This document shows positions 23,219 to 32,879 of a stretch of DNA of 64,000 nt, in pieces. This DNA is from Pectobacterium cacticida. GTDB taxonomy: Bacteria; Pseudomonadota; Gammaproteobacteria; Enterobacterales; Enterobacteriaceae. Numbering within the stretch: position 1 is the stretch's first letter; each line of letters starts with the position of its first letter. The position numbers and the translations under genes were made by a program. Below the pieces are notes generated by a model that worked only from the letters and a program-made list of their open reading frames with translations, was not told the DNA's origin and made no database searches. The DNA lies in NCBI RefSeq assembly GCF_036885195.1, contig NZ_CP133656.1, positions 1,116,001-1,180,000 of the forward strand, read 5' to 3'.

Positions 23219-24583
23219 TTATTTGGCATTAGGATTGCGTGTGGTCGTCGTGCCCGGTAGGTTGCGTAGCAGTAACGCGTAATCCAGCGAGACATCCTCT
23301 GGTACAGGCAAATAGACGATATGGCCGTTGCCCGGCGCCACATCGGCAGGTTGACCTTTGGCATTCTCCATAGCGTCGATGATGAATTGGATATTGCCGT
23401 TGGGCGTCATCATCTCCACGCTATCGCCGCAGGAAAACTTGTTCTTCACCGCTACTTCAGCCAACCCGTTGCGGCGAATACCGGTAAATTCCCCGACAAA
23501 TTGCTGGCGATCGGAAACGGAATAGCCGTAGTCGTAATTTTGGTAATCTTCATGCACGTGGCGGCGTAGAAAACCTTCGGTATAACCACGGTGTGCCAAT
23601 CCCTCCAGCGTTGCCAATAATGTTGGATCGAAGGGTTTACCCGCGACAGCATCGTCAATAGCGCGGCGGTATACCTGCGCAGTGCGGGCGCAATAATAAA
23701 ATGATTTTGTCCGACCTTCGATTTTCAGCGAATGCACCTGCATTTTTGTCAGGCGCTCAACATGTTGGATCGCCCGTAAATCCCGGGAATTCATGATATA
23801 AGTGCCATGTTCGTCTTCAAAGGCACTCATATACTCGCCGGGGCGCATACTTTCTTCCAACATAAACACTTTGTCGGTTGGCTGTCCGATACCCAGCGTG
23901 GGTTCGACGTTTTTCACCGCGATAGGCTCATGCTGATGGACGATATTCCCGACCTCATCCTCTTTTCCTTCCTGCACCTTATATTCCCAGCGACAGGCGT
24001 TGGTACAGGTGCCTTGATTGGGATCGCGTTTATTGATATAGCCAGACAGTAGGCAGCGACCGGAGTAGGCCATGCACAATGCGCCGTGAACGAAGATCTC
24101 CAATTCCATATCCGGCACGTTTTGACGAATTTCCTCAATCTCCTCCAGTGACAGTTCGCGGGACAAAATCACCCGCGTTAACCCCATCTGCTGCCAAAAT
24201 TTCACCGTTGCCCAATTGACCGCGTTGGCCTGAACGGAAAGGTGAATCGCCATCTGCGGAAAGTTTTCTCGTACCAGCATGATCAAACCCGGATCGGACA
24301 TGATCAGGGCATCCGGCCCCATGTCAACGACGGGTTGCAGATCGCGCAGAAAGGTTTTCAGTTTGGCATTGTGCGGCGCGATATTAACGACAACGTAGAA
24401 TTTCTTACCGAGTTCATGTGCCTCATTGATGGCCTGCGCCAACGTTTGATGATTGAATTCGTTATTGCGCACGCGCAGGCTGTAGCGGGGTTGGCCGGCA
24501 TAAATCGCGTCAGCGCCATAGGCAAAGGCATAACGCATATTTTTCAGCGTACCGGCCGGAGAAAGCAGTTCCGGTTTAAACAT
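23219..24583 (-). CDS. trhP: tRNA hydroxylation protein TrhP (YegQ, U32 family)
   Basis: A 454-residue peptidase-U32-family protein that, in E. coli, carries out prephenate-dependent hydroxylation of uridine 34 in tRNAs toward ho5U/cmo5U. The U32 signature HGALCMAYSGRCLLSGYI near residue 167 and GTCTNACRWEY near 190 supply the four cysteines thought to hold an iron-sulfur cluster. The start MFKPELLSPAGTLKNMRYAF matches the family exactly; an ATG at 24607 adds eight residues not found in homologues. The sRNA CyaR lies 126 bp downstream. Confidence 0.94.
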   Translation of the reverse strand: MFKPELLSPAGTLKNMRYAFAYGADAIYAGQPRYSLRVRNNEFNHQTLAQAINEAHELGKKFYVVVNIAPHNAKLKTFLRDLQPVVDMGPDALIMSDPGLIMLVRENFPQMAIHLSVQANAVNWATVKFWQQMGLTRVILSRELSLEEIEEIRQNVPDMELEIFVHGALCMAYSGRCLLSGYINKRDPNQGTCTNACRWEYKVQEGKEDEVGNIVHQHEPIAVKNVEPTLGIGQPTDKVFMLEESMRPGEYMSAFEDEHGTYIMNSRDLRAIQHVERLTKMQVHSLKIEGRTKSFYYCARTAQVYRRAIDDAVAGKPFDPTLLATLEGLAHRGYTEGFLRRHVHEDYQNYDYGYSVSDRQQFVGEFTGIRRNGLAEVAVKNKFSCGDSVEMMTPNGNIQFIIDAMENAKGQPADVAPGNGHIVYLPVPEDVSLDYALLLRNLPGTTTTRNPNAK

Positions 24584-24613
24584 GGTATCTCTCAATTCTG
24601 ATGACAAGTCAGG

Positions 24614-24633
24614 CTGCGCCCTCGTGGGCGCAG
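24614..24633 (-). terminator. Hairpin between the yqjG-like pseudogene and trhP
   Basis: A perfect 8-bp stem CTGCGCCC/GGGCGCAG with a 4-base loop, 31 bp before the trhP start. There is no T run on either side, so it may be a leader structure and not a true terminator. Confidence 0.35.
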
Positions 24634-24753
24634 TAATGGCGGAGGATTCTAGCGCTAATAGCGGAAAATTGCAGTAAACGGCAAACGGAAAATAGGCCCA
24701 TGTTTACCGTTACTCAAAGCAGCCTGCCGTTATAGCAGGACGATGGGGTGACA

Positions 24754-25691
24754 TTAGCGTGTGGCGACACGGGAGGGGCCAAACCGTTCACGGTTATGTG
24801 GTTGATATAAATCGACACGTGGCCCCATCGGCACGATTTGTGTTGGATTCAGCCAGGCAATACCGTAATAACCCGCTTTAATATGGTCGATATTAACGGT
24901 CTCCGCGCACGCAGGTAATTTGACAGATTCGGGTAGTCGGCGATGCGCTGTAGATTGCATTTGAACGCGCCATGGTAAGCCACGTCAAAACGCACCAGCG
25001 TGACAAACAGACGCCAGTCGGCTTCGGTCAGCGTGTCGCCGAGCATAAAGCGATGAGTGTCCAGATGGTCGTCCAATTGATCGAGCGTGGCGAAAAGCGC
25101 AGTAACAGCATCGTTATAATGTTCCTGCGTTTTGGCAAAACCGGTTTTGTACACGCCATTATTCACATTGTGGTAGACGATGTCGTTCCAACGATCGATT
25201 TCACTGTGCAATGCAGAAGGATAAAAATCGAGATAGTTGCCCGTCAGGTCGTTAAATTCGCTGTTTAGCAGGCGAATGATGTCTGCCGATTCATTATTTA
25301 CGATGCGCCCTTCTATACGGTCCCACAGCACGGGCACGGAAACCTTTCCGGTATAGTTGGGTACGGTAGCGGTGTATAACTGGTGCAAATAACGAATAGC
25401 CCCGACATGCTTACCCGCCTCTTGGGGGGTATCAAACTCCCAGCCGTTATTAGCAATACGGGGATTAGCGACTGAAAGTGAAACGATGTCCTCCAACCCT
25501 TTAAGCTTGCGGAAGATCAGCGTGCGCGATGCCCACGGGCAGAGGTAAGAGACAAAAAGTTGGTAACGACCGGCCTCTGGCACTAACGACGTTTGCCGGA
25601 ATTGCGTCTCCTCGCGGTAGAAGGCGCCGTTTTTGATTTCTTCCGCCGCAACATCGCCATTTACCCATTTGCCATTCACTAAGCCTGACAT
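24754..25691 (-). pseudogene. Glutathionyl-hydroquinone reductase (YqjG-like), frameshifted
   Basis: The frame from 25691 encodes a Xi-class glutathione transferase: the catalytic Cys in FVSYLCPWASRTLIFRKLKG (near residue 53), VPVLWDR and NNESADIIRLLN (glutathione site), then NNGVYKTGFAKTQEHYNDAV. After YPNLSNYLR the frame shifts and the expected ending appears in the next frame: CAETVNIDHIKAGYYGIAWL, NPTQIVPMGPRVDLY. Several residues usually found between these parts are missing, so a small deletion of about 20 bp is likely. The C-terminal helices that form the active-site wall would be lost. A sequencing error cannot be excluded. Confidence 0.75.
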
Positions 25692-25894
25692 TGATTCACC
25701 CCTGTATCCGTTGTGCGACCGGCGCTAATACCCGCACGGTGCCATTTATTCATTTAGGTTTACAAAGATAACAGCCGCAGGGAAAGAAAAAATGACAAAT
25801 TTTTCATTAAGTCAGACAGTATTTTTGACTGCGCTGAGGATAACGTTTCTGGCTCGGTCGGGGATCTTACCGTCCAGCTTCTTGACCATAATGG

Positions 25895-26623
25895 CTAAAC
25901 CTCGTGGCAATGGGCGGCCTCCCAGCGATAACCGATACCATATACCGTACGGATAAACGACGTTGCTTCATCTAACGATTCCAGTTTGCGCCGCAGATTT
26001 TTGATATGGCTATCGATGGTACGATCGGTGACCACACGATAGTCATCGTAAAGTTTGTCCAACAGCGCCTCGCGAGAAAAGACCTTGCCTGGCTCGCTGG
26101 AGAGTGTTTTGAGCAGGCGAAACTCCGCTGGTGTCAGGTCGAGATTCTGCCCCAAATAGCTGGCCTGAAAAGCAGTTATATTAATCAATAACGCCGCATC
26201 GCTTTTCTCGCGGGCTTTCATACCGTCATTTTGCCAGCCGCAGCGGCGCAATAGCGTTCTGACACGCACGACTACCTCACGCGGGCTGAACGGTTTACAG
26301 ATATAGTCGTCTGCGCCAATCTCTAGTCCCAATAGGCGGTCGATCTCTTCGCTGCGCGCGGTGACCATGATAATCGGCACATTAGAAAACTGGCGGATAG
26401 CACGACAGAGCGTCAGGCCATCGCAACCGGGCAGCATCAAATCCAGCAAAATAAGGGTGGGGGAGTGCTGTCGCGTCCATGCGACGACGTCATTGCCGTT
26501 GGACAGCCAGTGTGTGGCATAGTCAGCGGCCTGAAGATAATCCACCAGCAGTTGCCCCAATTTAGGCTCATCTTCGACGATCAGAATCGGTGGCGTCACG
26601 GCGAAATCGGATGCGGTTGTCAT
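25895..26623 (-). CDS. baeR: Response regulator BaeR
   Basis: A 242-residue OmpR-type response regulator. The receiver domain (about 12-125) has the acidic pair in ILIVEDEPKLGQLL, the phospho-acceptor Asp in LILLDLMLPGCDGLTLC, and the conserved Lys in GADDYICKPFSPREVV. The winged-helix effector (about 150-240) includes LDLTPAEFRLLKTLSSEPGK and DRTIDSHIKNLRRKLE. In E. coli it activates mdtABCD, acrD and spy in response to envelope stress sensed by BaeS. It is the last gene of the mdtABCD-baeSR operon. Confidence 0.95.
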   Translation of the reverse strand: MTTASDFAVTPPILIVEDEPKLGQLLVDYLQAADYATHWLSNGNDVVAWTRQHSPTLILLDLMLPGCDGLTLCRAIRQFSNVPIIMVTARSEEIDRLLGLEIGADDYICKPFSPREVVVRVRTLLRRCGWQNDGMKAREKSDAALLINITAFQASYLGQNLDLTPAEFRLLKTLSSEPGKVFSREALLDKLYDDYRVVTDRTIDSHIKNLRRKLESLDEATSFIRTVYGIGYRWEAAHCHEV

Positions 26624-26662
26624 AGCTCAGTGTCGTTTCGTTTTCAGTTGTGCGCTTAACGC

Positions 26663-28030
26663 TTAATTAGATACGTGCAAAGGCAGCTCAAGGGTTAGCA
26701 TCACGCCGCCCAATGGCGAATGTTCAGCATACAGCCGTCCGCTATGCGCCTCAACGATATTATTACAGATAGCCAGCCCCAGCCCAGAACCGCCGCTGGC
26801 GCGGTTTCGGGAGCCTTCCGCGCGATAAAAGCGCGCGAAAATTAGCGTGAGTTGCTCGTCGGTCACGCCGGGGGCGCTGTCCTGCCAGACGATGATCCAG
26901 CGTTTATTTCGTTCAAAGAGGGTAATAGCGAGTTGCCCCGGTTCATCGGTGTAGCGCAGGCTATTTTCTAGCAGATTATTAAATAATTGGCTTAAACGAT
27001 CCGGATCGCCAAAGACGCAGGCCTGCTTGGGCAAATGCGTGGTAAGCGAAATTCGCTTCTTCTGAAAACGTTCATGGAACGCGGCAATTGCGATATGCAG
27101 AATATGCGTCACGTCCACAGACGTTTTCCGATAAGCCAACGCCCCGCGATCGGACAGTGTGAGCTGGTGCAGATCGTCCACCAGTTTGGTGAGTGTCGCG
27201 ACCTCCGACTGAAGTGAATGTAGCGAATAGGCATCGGGCTTGCGCATGCCATCTTGCAAGGCTTCGAGCTCACCGCGCAGCACCGCTAACGGTGTGCGTA
27301 GCTCGTGGGAAACATCGGCCATAAATGCACGGCGAGACTGTTCGTTTTTTTCCAGCGTGCTGGCAAGCTGATTAAAATCCTGTGCCAGCCTGCCAAGTTC
27401 ATCATGTGAGCTTGCCGCAACGCGAGTGCTGAAATCGCCTGACGCTAAACTGTGCATCCCCTTTACCAATCGCCTAACGGGCGCGAGCAATCCACGGGCG
27501 GTCAGCCAGGTGGCAATGATGGCAAGCAGCGTTGAGAGCGCCACAATCAACCAACTAGTGCGTTGTTGTTGGCGATCGAAGCTGATATCGGCATTGCGGG
27601 TCAGGCGTTCAACGGGCGAAGCGACAACCCAGCCGACCGTCTGGTTTTGTACCTGAATCGGCTGCCAGGTGGCTTCATCAGGCATGGGCGCGGGTGAACC
27701 AAACAACTTATGTTTATCGGTATCCAGCACCCAGAGGCGCACGCGCAATCCTTGCAGGCTGTTGTCGGTGTCGCCGTTTTGATCGAGCGTATGCAGCATT
27801 TTGAACACCAGGCGCTCATTGTTGCGTAGGAATGACCAGTCTCCGTGCTGCTGATATTGTTCTGCCAGCGCATCGCGAAGCTGCATGATGCGCTGTTCGT
27901 TGCCGTGCTTAATGTAATCGATAAAGCCGCGCTCGAAGCTGATTCGCACACCCCAGTGCATCGTAATCAGCACTAGCATACAGGTAGCGAAAATCGCGAG
28001 GAACAGTTTGGCGGTAATGCCGAATTTCAT
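26663..28030 (-). CDS. baeS: Sensor histidine kinase BaeS
   Basis: A 455-residue inner-membrane kinase that detects envelope stress and phosphorylates BaeR. Two membrane helices (about 8-28 and 165-185) bracket a periplasmic sensor. Then come a HAMP domain, the H-box MADVSHELRTPLAVLRGELE, the N-box LFNNLLENSLRYTD and the G-boxes GGSGLGLAICNNIVEAHSG. The start MKFGITAKLFLAIFATCML is chosen at 28030 because homologues begin there; it lies 7 bp after the mdtD stop. Upstream in-frame ATGs would overlap mdtD. Confidence 0.94.
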   Translation of the reverse strand: MKFGITAKLFLAIFATCMLVLITMHWGVRISFERGFIDYIKHGNEQRIMQLRDALAEQYQQHGDWSFLRNNERLVFKMLHTLDQNGDTDNSLQGLRVRLWVLDTDKHKLFGSPAPMPDEATWQPIQVQNQTVGWVVASPVERLTRNADISFDRQQQRTSWLIVALSTLLAIIATWLTARGLLAPVRRLVKGMHSLASGDFSTRVAASSHDELGRLAQDFNQLASTLEKNEQSRRAFMADVSHELRTPLAVLRGELEALQDGMRKPDAYSLHSLQSEVATLTKLVDDLHQLTLSDRGALAYRKTSVDVTHILHIAIAAFHERFQKKRISLTTHLPKQACVFGDPDRLSQLFNNLLENSLRYTDEPGQLAITLFERNKRWIIVWQDSAPGVTDEQLTLIFARFYRAEGSRNRASGGSGLGLAICNNIVEAHSGRLYAEHSPLGGVMLTLELPLHVSN

Positions 28031-28037
28031 CATAACC

Positions 28038-29435
28038 TCACGATTGACGTGACAGCGTTGACTGCTTGATGGTGTCCTGCGGGACACGGTTAAAAATCAG
28101 TACAGGCAGGGCGATGATGACGATCATGCTAAGATAGGTGTAAATAAACACCCTGTGTGTTTCCCCAATTCCCGCCGCTACGTGCGGCTGGGAGAACATG
28201 CCGAGCAGGATCCCCGCAACACTGACGCCAAGGCTGGTGGATAATTGCATGGTCATCGACAGTAAGCTATTACCCCCGCTGGCAAGCCTGTCCGGTAGAT
28301 CCTTCAGCGTCAGCGTGTTCATGGTGGAAAAGCGGATGGCGTTCACCGTGCCGAGGAAGAATAACACGATGGGGATCATCCAAACCCATTGCATGAGCGC
28401 GACCAGCGCAAACAACGCCGTCACCAGCGCCAGCAAGAGCGTCGAGACCATCAGCACGCGGCGGTAGCCGAATCGATTGACGACCTGCACCACAATACGT
28501 TTCATGCCCATACTGCCGAGCACCATCGGCACCATCATCAGCCCGGCATGGAAGGGAGAAAATCCCATCCCTAACTGTAAAAATAGCGGCGTCATAAATG
28601 GCAGCATACCGCTACCGATGCGAGCCAGAAGCCCGCCCGTCAGGCCGATGGAGAAGGTGGCGGTGTCGAATAGACGCAGGTTGAACAGCGCTTTCTCGTT
28701 ACGACGTGCGTGCAGCCAATAGCTCAGTAATGCGATAAGCCCGGCGGTAATTAACGCAAAAATAGCGATCGGCGGAATACCGAGGCTGCGGTTACCGTCC
28801 AGCGCCAGCGTGAGTGTAGCCATGCCGACGGCGAGCCACAAGAAGCCGCTGATGTCAAAGCGTTGAGTGCGCATCGTGTAATTAGGCATCAGGAACCATG
28901 TGGCCAGTGCGCCGATAATGCCAACGGGAAGATTGATAAGGAAGATCCAGTGCCAACTGGCATATTCCACCAGAAAACCGCCGAGCGCAGGCCCGACAAG
29001 CGGGCCAATTTGGCCGGGCAGCGTCACGAAGGTCATCGCCGCCATATACTGATCGCGCGGGACGATTTTCATTACCGTCAGCCGCCCCACCGGCACCATC
29101 ATCGCACCACCGACACCCTGAATCACGCGTGACGCCAGCAGTTCATTCAACGTATCCGAACGGGCGCACAGCAGCGATCCGAGTGTAAACAGCAGGATCG
29201 CGGTGAAAAAGATGTTCTTCACGCCGAGCCGATCCGCCAGCCAGCCGCTGGCGGGCAGCATCACCGCCACCGTCAGCACATAGGACACGATCACCGAGTG
29301 CATGTGCAGCGGACTTTCATTCAGACTCGCGGCCATAGAAGGCAGCGCGGTATTTACGATAGTAGTATCCAGCGTCTGCATAAAAAAGCCAAAGGCAACG
29401 ATCCAAAGCTGCCAGCGGACGGAGGCGGAATTCAT
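28038..29435 (-). CDS. mdtD: Putative MFS multidrug transporter MdtD
   Basis: A 465-residue inner-membrane transporter of the DHA2 (14-helix) major facilitator family. Motif A-like GWLADRLGVKNIFFTAILLF and motif C-like GGAMMVPVGRLTVMK are visible. The start at 29435 (MNSASVRWQLWIVAFGFFMQ) agrees with E. coli MdtD and has AGGGGCG upstream; the longer frame to 29558 reads through unrelated inserted sequence. In E. coli mdtD overlaps mdtC; here 363 bp separate them. Confidence 0.93.
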   Translation of the reverse strand: MNSASVRWQLWIVAFGFFMQTLDTTIVNTALPSMAASLNESPLHMHSVIVSYVLTVAVMLPASGWLADRLGVKNIFFTAILLFTLGSLLCARSDTLNELLASRVIQGVGGAMMVPVGRLTVMKIVPRDQYMAAMTFVTLPGQIGPLVGPALGGFLVEYASWHWIFLINLPVGIIGALATWFLMPNYTMRTQRFDISGFLWLAVGMATLTLALDGNRSLGIPPIAIFALITAGLIALLSYWLHARRNEKALFNLRLFDTATFSIGLTGGLLARIGSGMLPFMTPLFLQLGMGFSPFHAGLMMVPMVLGSMGMKRIVVQVVNRFGYRRVLMVSTLLLALVTALFALVALMQWVWMIPIVLFFLGTVNAIRFSTMNTLTLKDLPDRLASGGNSLLSMTMQLSTSLGVSVAGILLGMFSQPHVAAGIGETHRVFIYTYLSMIVIIALPVLIFNRVPQDTIKQSTLSRQS

Positions 29436-29798
29436 TGTTGTCGCCCCTGGCGTAAAAAATTGTACTGAGGCGTAAGCTGGCTCACGGGAGAGCGGCATGG
29501 ACGCCACGAAAGCCAGTGCAGCGCCGGACAAAAACGTCGAGGCGTTTTTGAACAGCACTTGTGCTGGCCCGAAGGGCGAGTCCCATTGATGGGGCGAGTA
29601 AACGCGTCACTGGCGGCCCGTAAAGAGACGGCTTGCGGCGAAGGCACCGCGTAGCGGTACAATTTAGCGCCACAAGCCAGGGTTCCAAGGGCGACGGCAA
29701 TTGAGCCGTCCTTGGTCGGGCGCGTTCGGGGCGCTACCAGAAAAATGGTGAAGCTTGAGCGCACGAAACCTCCCCCTGAAATAACATATTGATTATTA
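29436..29798 (-). repeat. Unexplained 363-bp insertion between mdtC and mdtD
   Basis: The stretch contains a 110-codon minus-strand frame (29432-29764), but its protein is basic, Cys- and Pro-rich and resembles no family; it ends inside the mdtD start, and I regard it as spurious. The block 29716-29769 has the form TCGGGCGCGT-N33-GCGCACGAAAC, which recurs with identical spacing at 38825-38878. The region therefore looks like a dispersed intergenic repeat placed in an operon that is otherwise tightly packed. Confidence 0.5.
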
Positions 29799-32700
29799 TC
29801 ACGACAGTGACAAATCCCGCTCCGGGGCTTTGCGCCGCATATTGCGTAGCTTGTCGAAAAACAGGTACACCACCGGGGTGGTGTACAACGTGAGAATCTG
29901 GCTCATTACTAGCCCGCCGACGATCGTGATACCGAGTGGTTGCCTCATTTCCGCGCCGTCTCCGCTGGTCAGCACCAGCGGCAAGGCGCCAAACAGCGCG
30001 GCTGAAGTGGTCATCATAATCGGGCGAAAACGCAGTAAACAGGCTTGAAAAATAGCTTCCTGCGCGTTTAGCTTGCCGCTACGCTGTGCTACTAGCGCGA
30101 AATCCACCATCATAATCGCATTCTTTTTCACGATCCCAATCAACAACATAATGCCAATCAGGGCGACCAAACTAAAGGGGGTGCCGAACAATTCTAATGC
30201 CAGCAACGCGCCGACACCCGCCGAGGGCAGGGTAGAAAGGATGGTCAGCGGATGCACGTAGCTTTCGTATAACACGCCCAGCACGATATAGACGGTGACT
30301 ATCGCCGCCAGAATAAGCCACAGTTGTGAAGACTGCGACTGCTCAAACGCCTGCGCCGTGCCCGAGAATTGACCACGCACTACCGATGGCACGCCCAACG
30401 ACGTCATGGTTCTTTCTATCGCCGCCGTCGCGCTGGAAAGATCGGTGCCTTCCGGCAGGTTGAAAGAGATGGTCGACGCGGCAGACAACCCCTGATGGTT
30501 CACCGACAGCGGTGCGTTGATGGGTTTCCAACTGGCAAAATAAGAGAGCGGGATGGGTTTGCCCTCACTATTAATCACGAACATCTTGTTCAGTGAACTG
30601 ACGTCCTGCGTGTAGGCGTCATCGACTTCCATCACCACCTTATATTGGTTCAAGGGCTGATAAATCGTTGAGATCTGACGTTGCCCGAAGGCATTGTTAA
30701 GCAGGGCATTGACCGCAGAAACGCTGATGCCAAGCTGCGCCATCGTATCGCGGTTGTAGGTTAACGCCATTTCCGCGCCTTTGTCCTGCTGATCGGAATT
30801 GACATCGGCCAGTTCCGGTAGTTTGCTGAACGCGGCCCGAATCTTCGGTTCCCAGGTGCGTAGCGCACTTAGGTCATCGGATAACAACGTGTACTGATAT
30901 CCCGCGTTCGCTTCCCTCCCGCCAACGCGAATATCCTGCACCGGCATTAAAAACAGGTTAGCGCCGGGTTCATTCGCCAGCTTGGCGCGCAGACGACTGA
31001 CCACCTGCTGTGCCGACACATTGCGTTCGGACAGCGGTTTAAGCGAGATAAACATCATACCGCTGTTGGCACGCGATCCGCCGGTGAATCCGGTCACATT
31101 ATCCACCGCGGGGTCACTGCCGACTGCGGTCATAAAGTTCTGGAGTTTCACCTTCATCGCGCGAAAGGAAATACTCTGATCGGCTTGGATAAACCCCATC
31201 AGCCTGCCGGTGTCCTGTTCCGGGAAGAAGGTCTTCGGGATGCTGATATACAGCCAGACGTTGAGCGCGATAGTTCCCAGCAGGAGCAGCAAAACCCAGC
31301 GTGCATGCTGGAGCACCCACTTCAACGAACGCCCATAGCCTTGTTGCAACGCCAGCAGTAAGCGATTAAAGCCACGGGTGCGTGGCTGGCTACGCTTGGG
31401 CGCCGCGCGCAGCAGTCGCGCGCATAGCATGGGCGTCAGCGTCAGCGAGATCAGCAGCGAAATCATGATCGCCACCGATAGCGTGACGGCAAATTCACGG
31501 AATAACCGTCCCACCAAGCCATCCATCAATAGCAGCGGGATAAACACAGCAACCAGCGACAGGCTCATGGACAAGACGGTGAAGCCCACTTCGCGCACGC
31601 CCTGCAGCGACGCCGCCATGGGCTTCATCCCCGCTTCTATATGGCGGGAGATATTCTCCAGCACCACAATGGCGTCATCCACCACGAACCCGGTGGCAAT
31701 GGTGAGCGCCATCAGCGACAGGTTGTTCAGGCTGAAACCGCACAGATACATCGCGGCGAAAGTACCAATCAGCGAAACCGGCACCGCCAGCGCAGGAATG
31801 GCAGTGGCGCGCCCGGATCGCAGGAAGAGAAAGACCACCAGAATCACCAAGGCAACGGCGATAACCAGGGATTGCTCCACTTCCGCCAGCGAAGCGCGAA
31901 TGGTGGGCGAACGATCCTGCGCGATATCCAGTTGTATCGCGGCAGGCAGGCTGGCGCGCAGTTCCGGCATCGCCGCGCGAATGCTGTCTACCGTAGTAAT
32001 AATATTGGCATCCGGCGCACGGCGTATCATGACCAGAATCGCGGGTTTGCCATTCGCCATACCGGCATTGCGGGCGTTCTGTACCGCATCTTCCACGGTC
32101 GCGACATCCCCCAGCCGGACGGCAGCGCCGTCGCGGTAGTGGATAATCAGCGGCGTGTAGGCAGCGGCGGTCTTGAGCTCATCATTGGTCTGGATCTGCC
32201 AGCTTTTCTGGCTATTTGCCACATAACCAAGCGGCTGGCGCACGTTCGCCTGCGCAATCGCCTGCCGTACCTCATCCAGAGAAATGCCCTGATTAAAGAG
32301 CGCGACCGGATTGAGTGCGACGCGCACGGCGGGTAGCGAACTCCCGCCAATAGACACATCGCCGACGCCATCCATCTGCGAAATCTTCTGTGCAAGCCGG
32401 GTAGAGGCGAAATCGTATAGCTGGCCTTGACTGTAGGTGTCCGACGTCAGCGTCAGGATCATAATGGGCGCATCGGACGGGTTAACTTTGCGGTAGGTAG
32501 GGCGCCCAGGTATTCCCGACGGCAGCAGATTTTGCGCTGCGTTGATTGCCGCTTGCACATCACGCGCCGCACCGTTGATCTCCCGGTCGAGATTAAATAC
32601 CAGAATGACGCGCGTGCTGCCGAGTGAGCTGGTTGACGTCATTTCGCTCACGCCTGCGATCCTGCCGAGGGCGCGCTCCAGCGGCGTGGCGACGGCCGAG

Positions 32701-32879
32701 GCCATCGTTTCCGGCGAAGCGCCGGGCAGCGACGCGCTGACGACGATCACCGGAAAATCCACCTGCGGCAGCGGGGACACTGGCAACAGGCGGAAGCCCA
32801 ATAGACCACAGAGTGCGATGGCTAACGTTAGCAGCAGGGTGGCCACCGGGCGATGGATAAACAGGGCGAAGAATTTCAC
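29799..32879 (-). CDS. mdtC: RND multidrug efflux pump subunit MdtC
   Basis: A 1026-residue inner-membrane RND pump that forms the MdtB2C heterotrimer with MdtB, the adaptor MdtA and TolC. It extrudes bile salts, novobiocin and, in plant pathogens, probably plant-derived phenolics. Typical parts are the first helix (VATLLLTLAIALCGLLGFRL), FLRSGRATAIPALAVPVSLI, the proton-relay helix with TGFVVDDAIVVLENISRHIE (the DD pair) and the C-terminal GIVKKNAIMMVDFALVAQRS. Twelve membrane helices and two large periplasmic loops fit the length. It overlaps mdtB by 4 bp. Confidence 0.97.
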   Translation of the reverse strand: MKFFALFIHRPVATLLLTLAIALCGLLGFRLLPVSPLPQVDFPVIVVSASLPGASPETMASAVATPLERALGRIAGVSEMTSTSSLGSTRVILVFNLDREINGAARDVQAAINAAQNLLPSGIPGRPTYRKVNPSDAPIMILTLTSDTYSQGQLYDFASTRLAQKISQMDGVGDVSIGGSSLPAVRVALNPVALFNQGISLDEVRQAIAQANVRQPLGYVANSQKSWQIQTNDELKTAAAYTPLIIHYRDGAAVRLGDVATVEDAVQNARNAGMANGKPAILVMIRRAPDANIITTVDSIRAAMPELRASLPAAIQLDIAQDRSPTIRASLAEVEQSLVIAVALVILVVFLFLRSGRATAIPALAVPVSLIGTFAAMYLCGFSLNNLSLMALTIATGFVVDDAIVVLENISRHIEAGMKPMAASLQGVREVGFTVLSMSLSLVAVFIPLLLMDGLVGRLFREFAVTLSVAIMISLLISLTLTPMLCARLLRAAPKRSQPRTRGFNRLLLALQQGYGRSLKWVLQHARWVLLLLLGTIALNVWLYISIPKTFFPEQDTGRLMGFIQADQSISFRAMKVKLQNFMTAVGSDPAVDNVTGFTGGSRANSGMMFISLKPLSERNVSAQQVVSRLRAKLANEPGANLFLMPVQDIRVGGREANAGYQYTLLSDDLSALRTWEPKIRAAFSKLPELADVNSDQQDKGAEMALTYNRDTMAQLGISVSAVNALLNNAFGQRQISTIYQPLNQYKVVMEVDDAYTQDVSSLNKMFVINSEGKPIPLSYFASWKPINAPLSVNHQGLSAASTISFNLPEGTDLSSATAAIERTMTSLGVPSVVRGQFSGTAQAFEQSQSSQLWLILAAIVTVYIVLGVLYESYVHPLTILSTLPSAGVGALLALELFGTPFSLVALIGIMLLIGIVKKNAIMMVDFALVAQRSGKLNAQEAIFQACLLRFRPIMMTTSAALFGALPLVLTSGDGAEMRQPLGITIVGGLVMSQILTLYTTPVVYLFFDKLRNMRRKAPERDLSLS

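Noticed and set aside
25803..25817. Second TCTGACTTAATGAA (minus strand) like that at the micA promoter
   Set aside because: No matching sigma-E -35 element at the right distance and no conserved sRNA sequence downstream; treated as coincidence, possibly part of an ordinary promoter for the yqjG-like pseudogene.
29432..29764. 110-codon minus-strand frame between mdtC and mdtD as a gene
   Set aside because: Composition (Arg, Pro, Cys, Ser-rich) resembles no protein family, there is no good ribosome site, and it runs into the mdtD start; the DNA looks like an intergenic repeat.
31378..32336. Long plus-strand frames (231-253 codons) opposite mdtC
   Set aside because: They are antisense shadows of the GC-rich mdtC coding sequence; low-complexity Ser/Thr/Arg or His/Gln composition and no ribosome sites.
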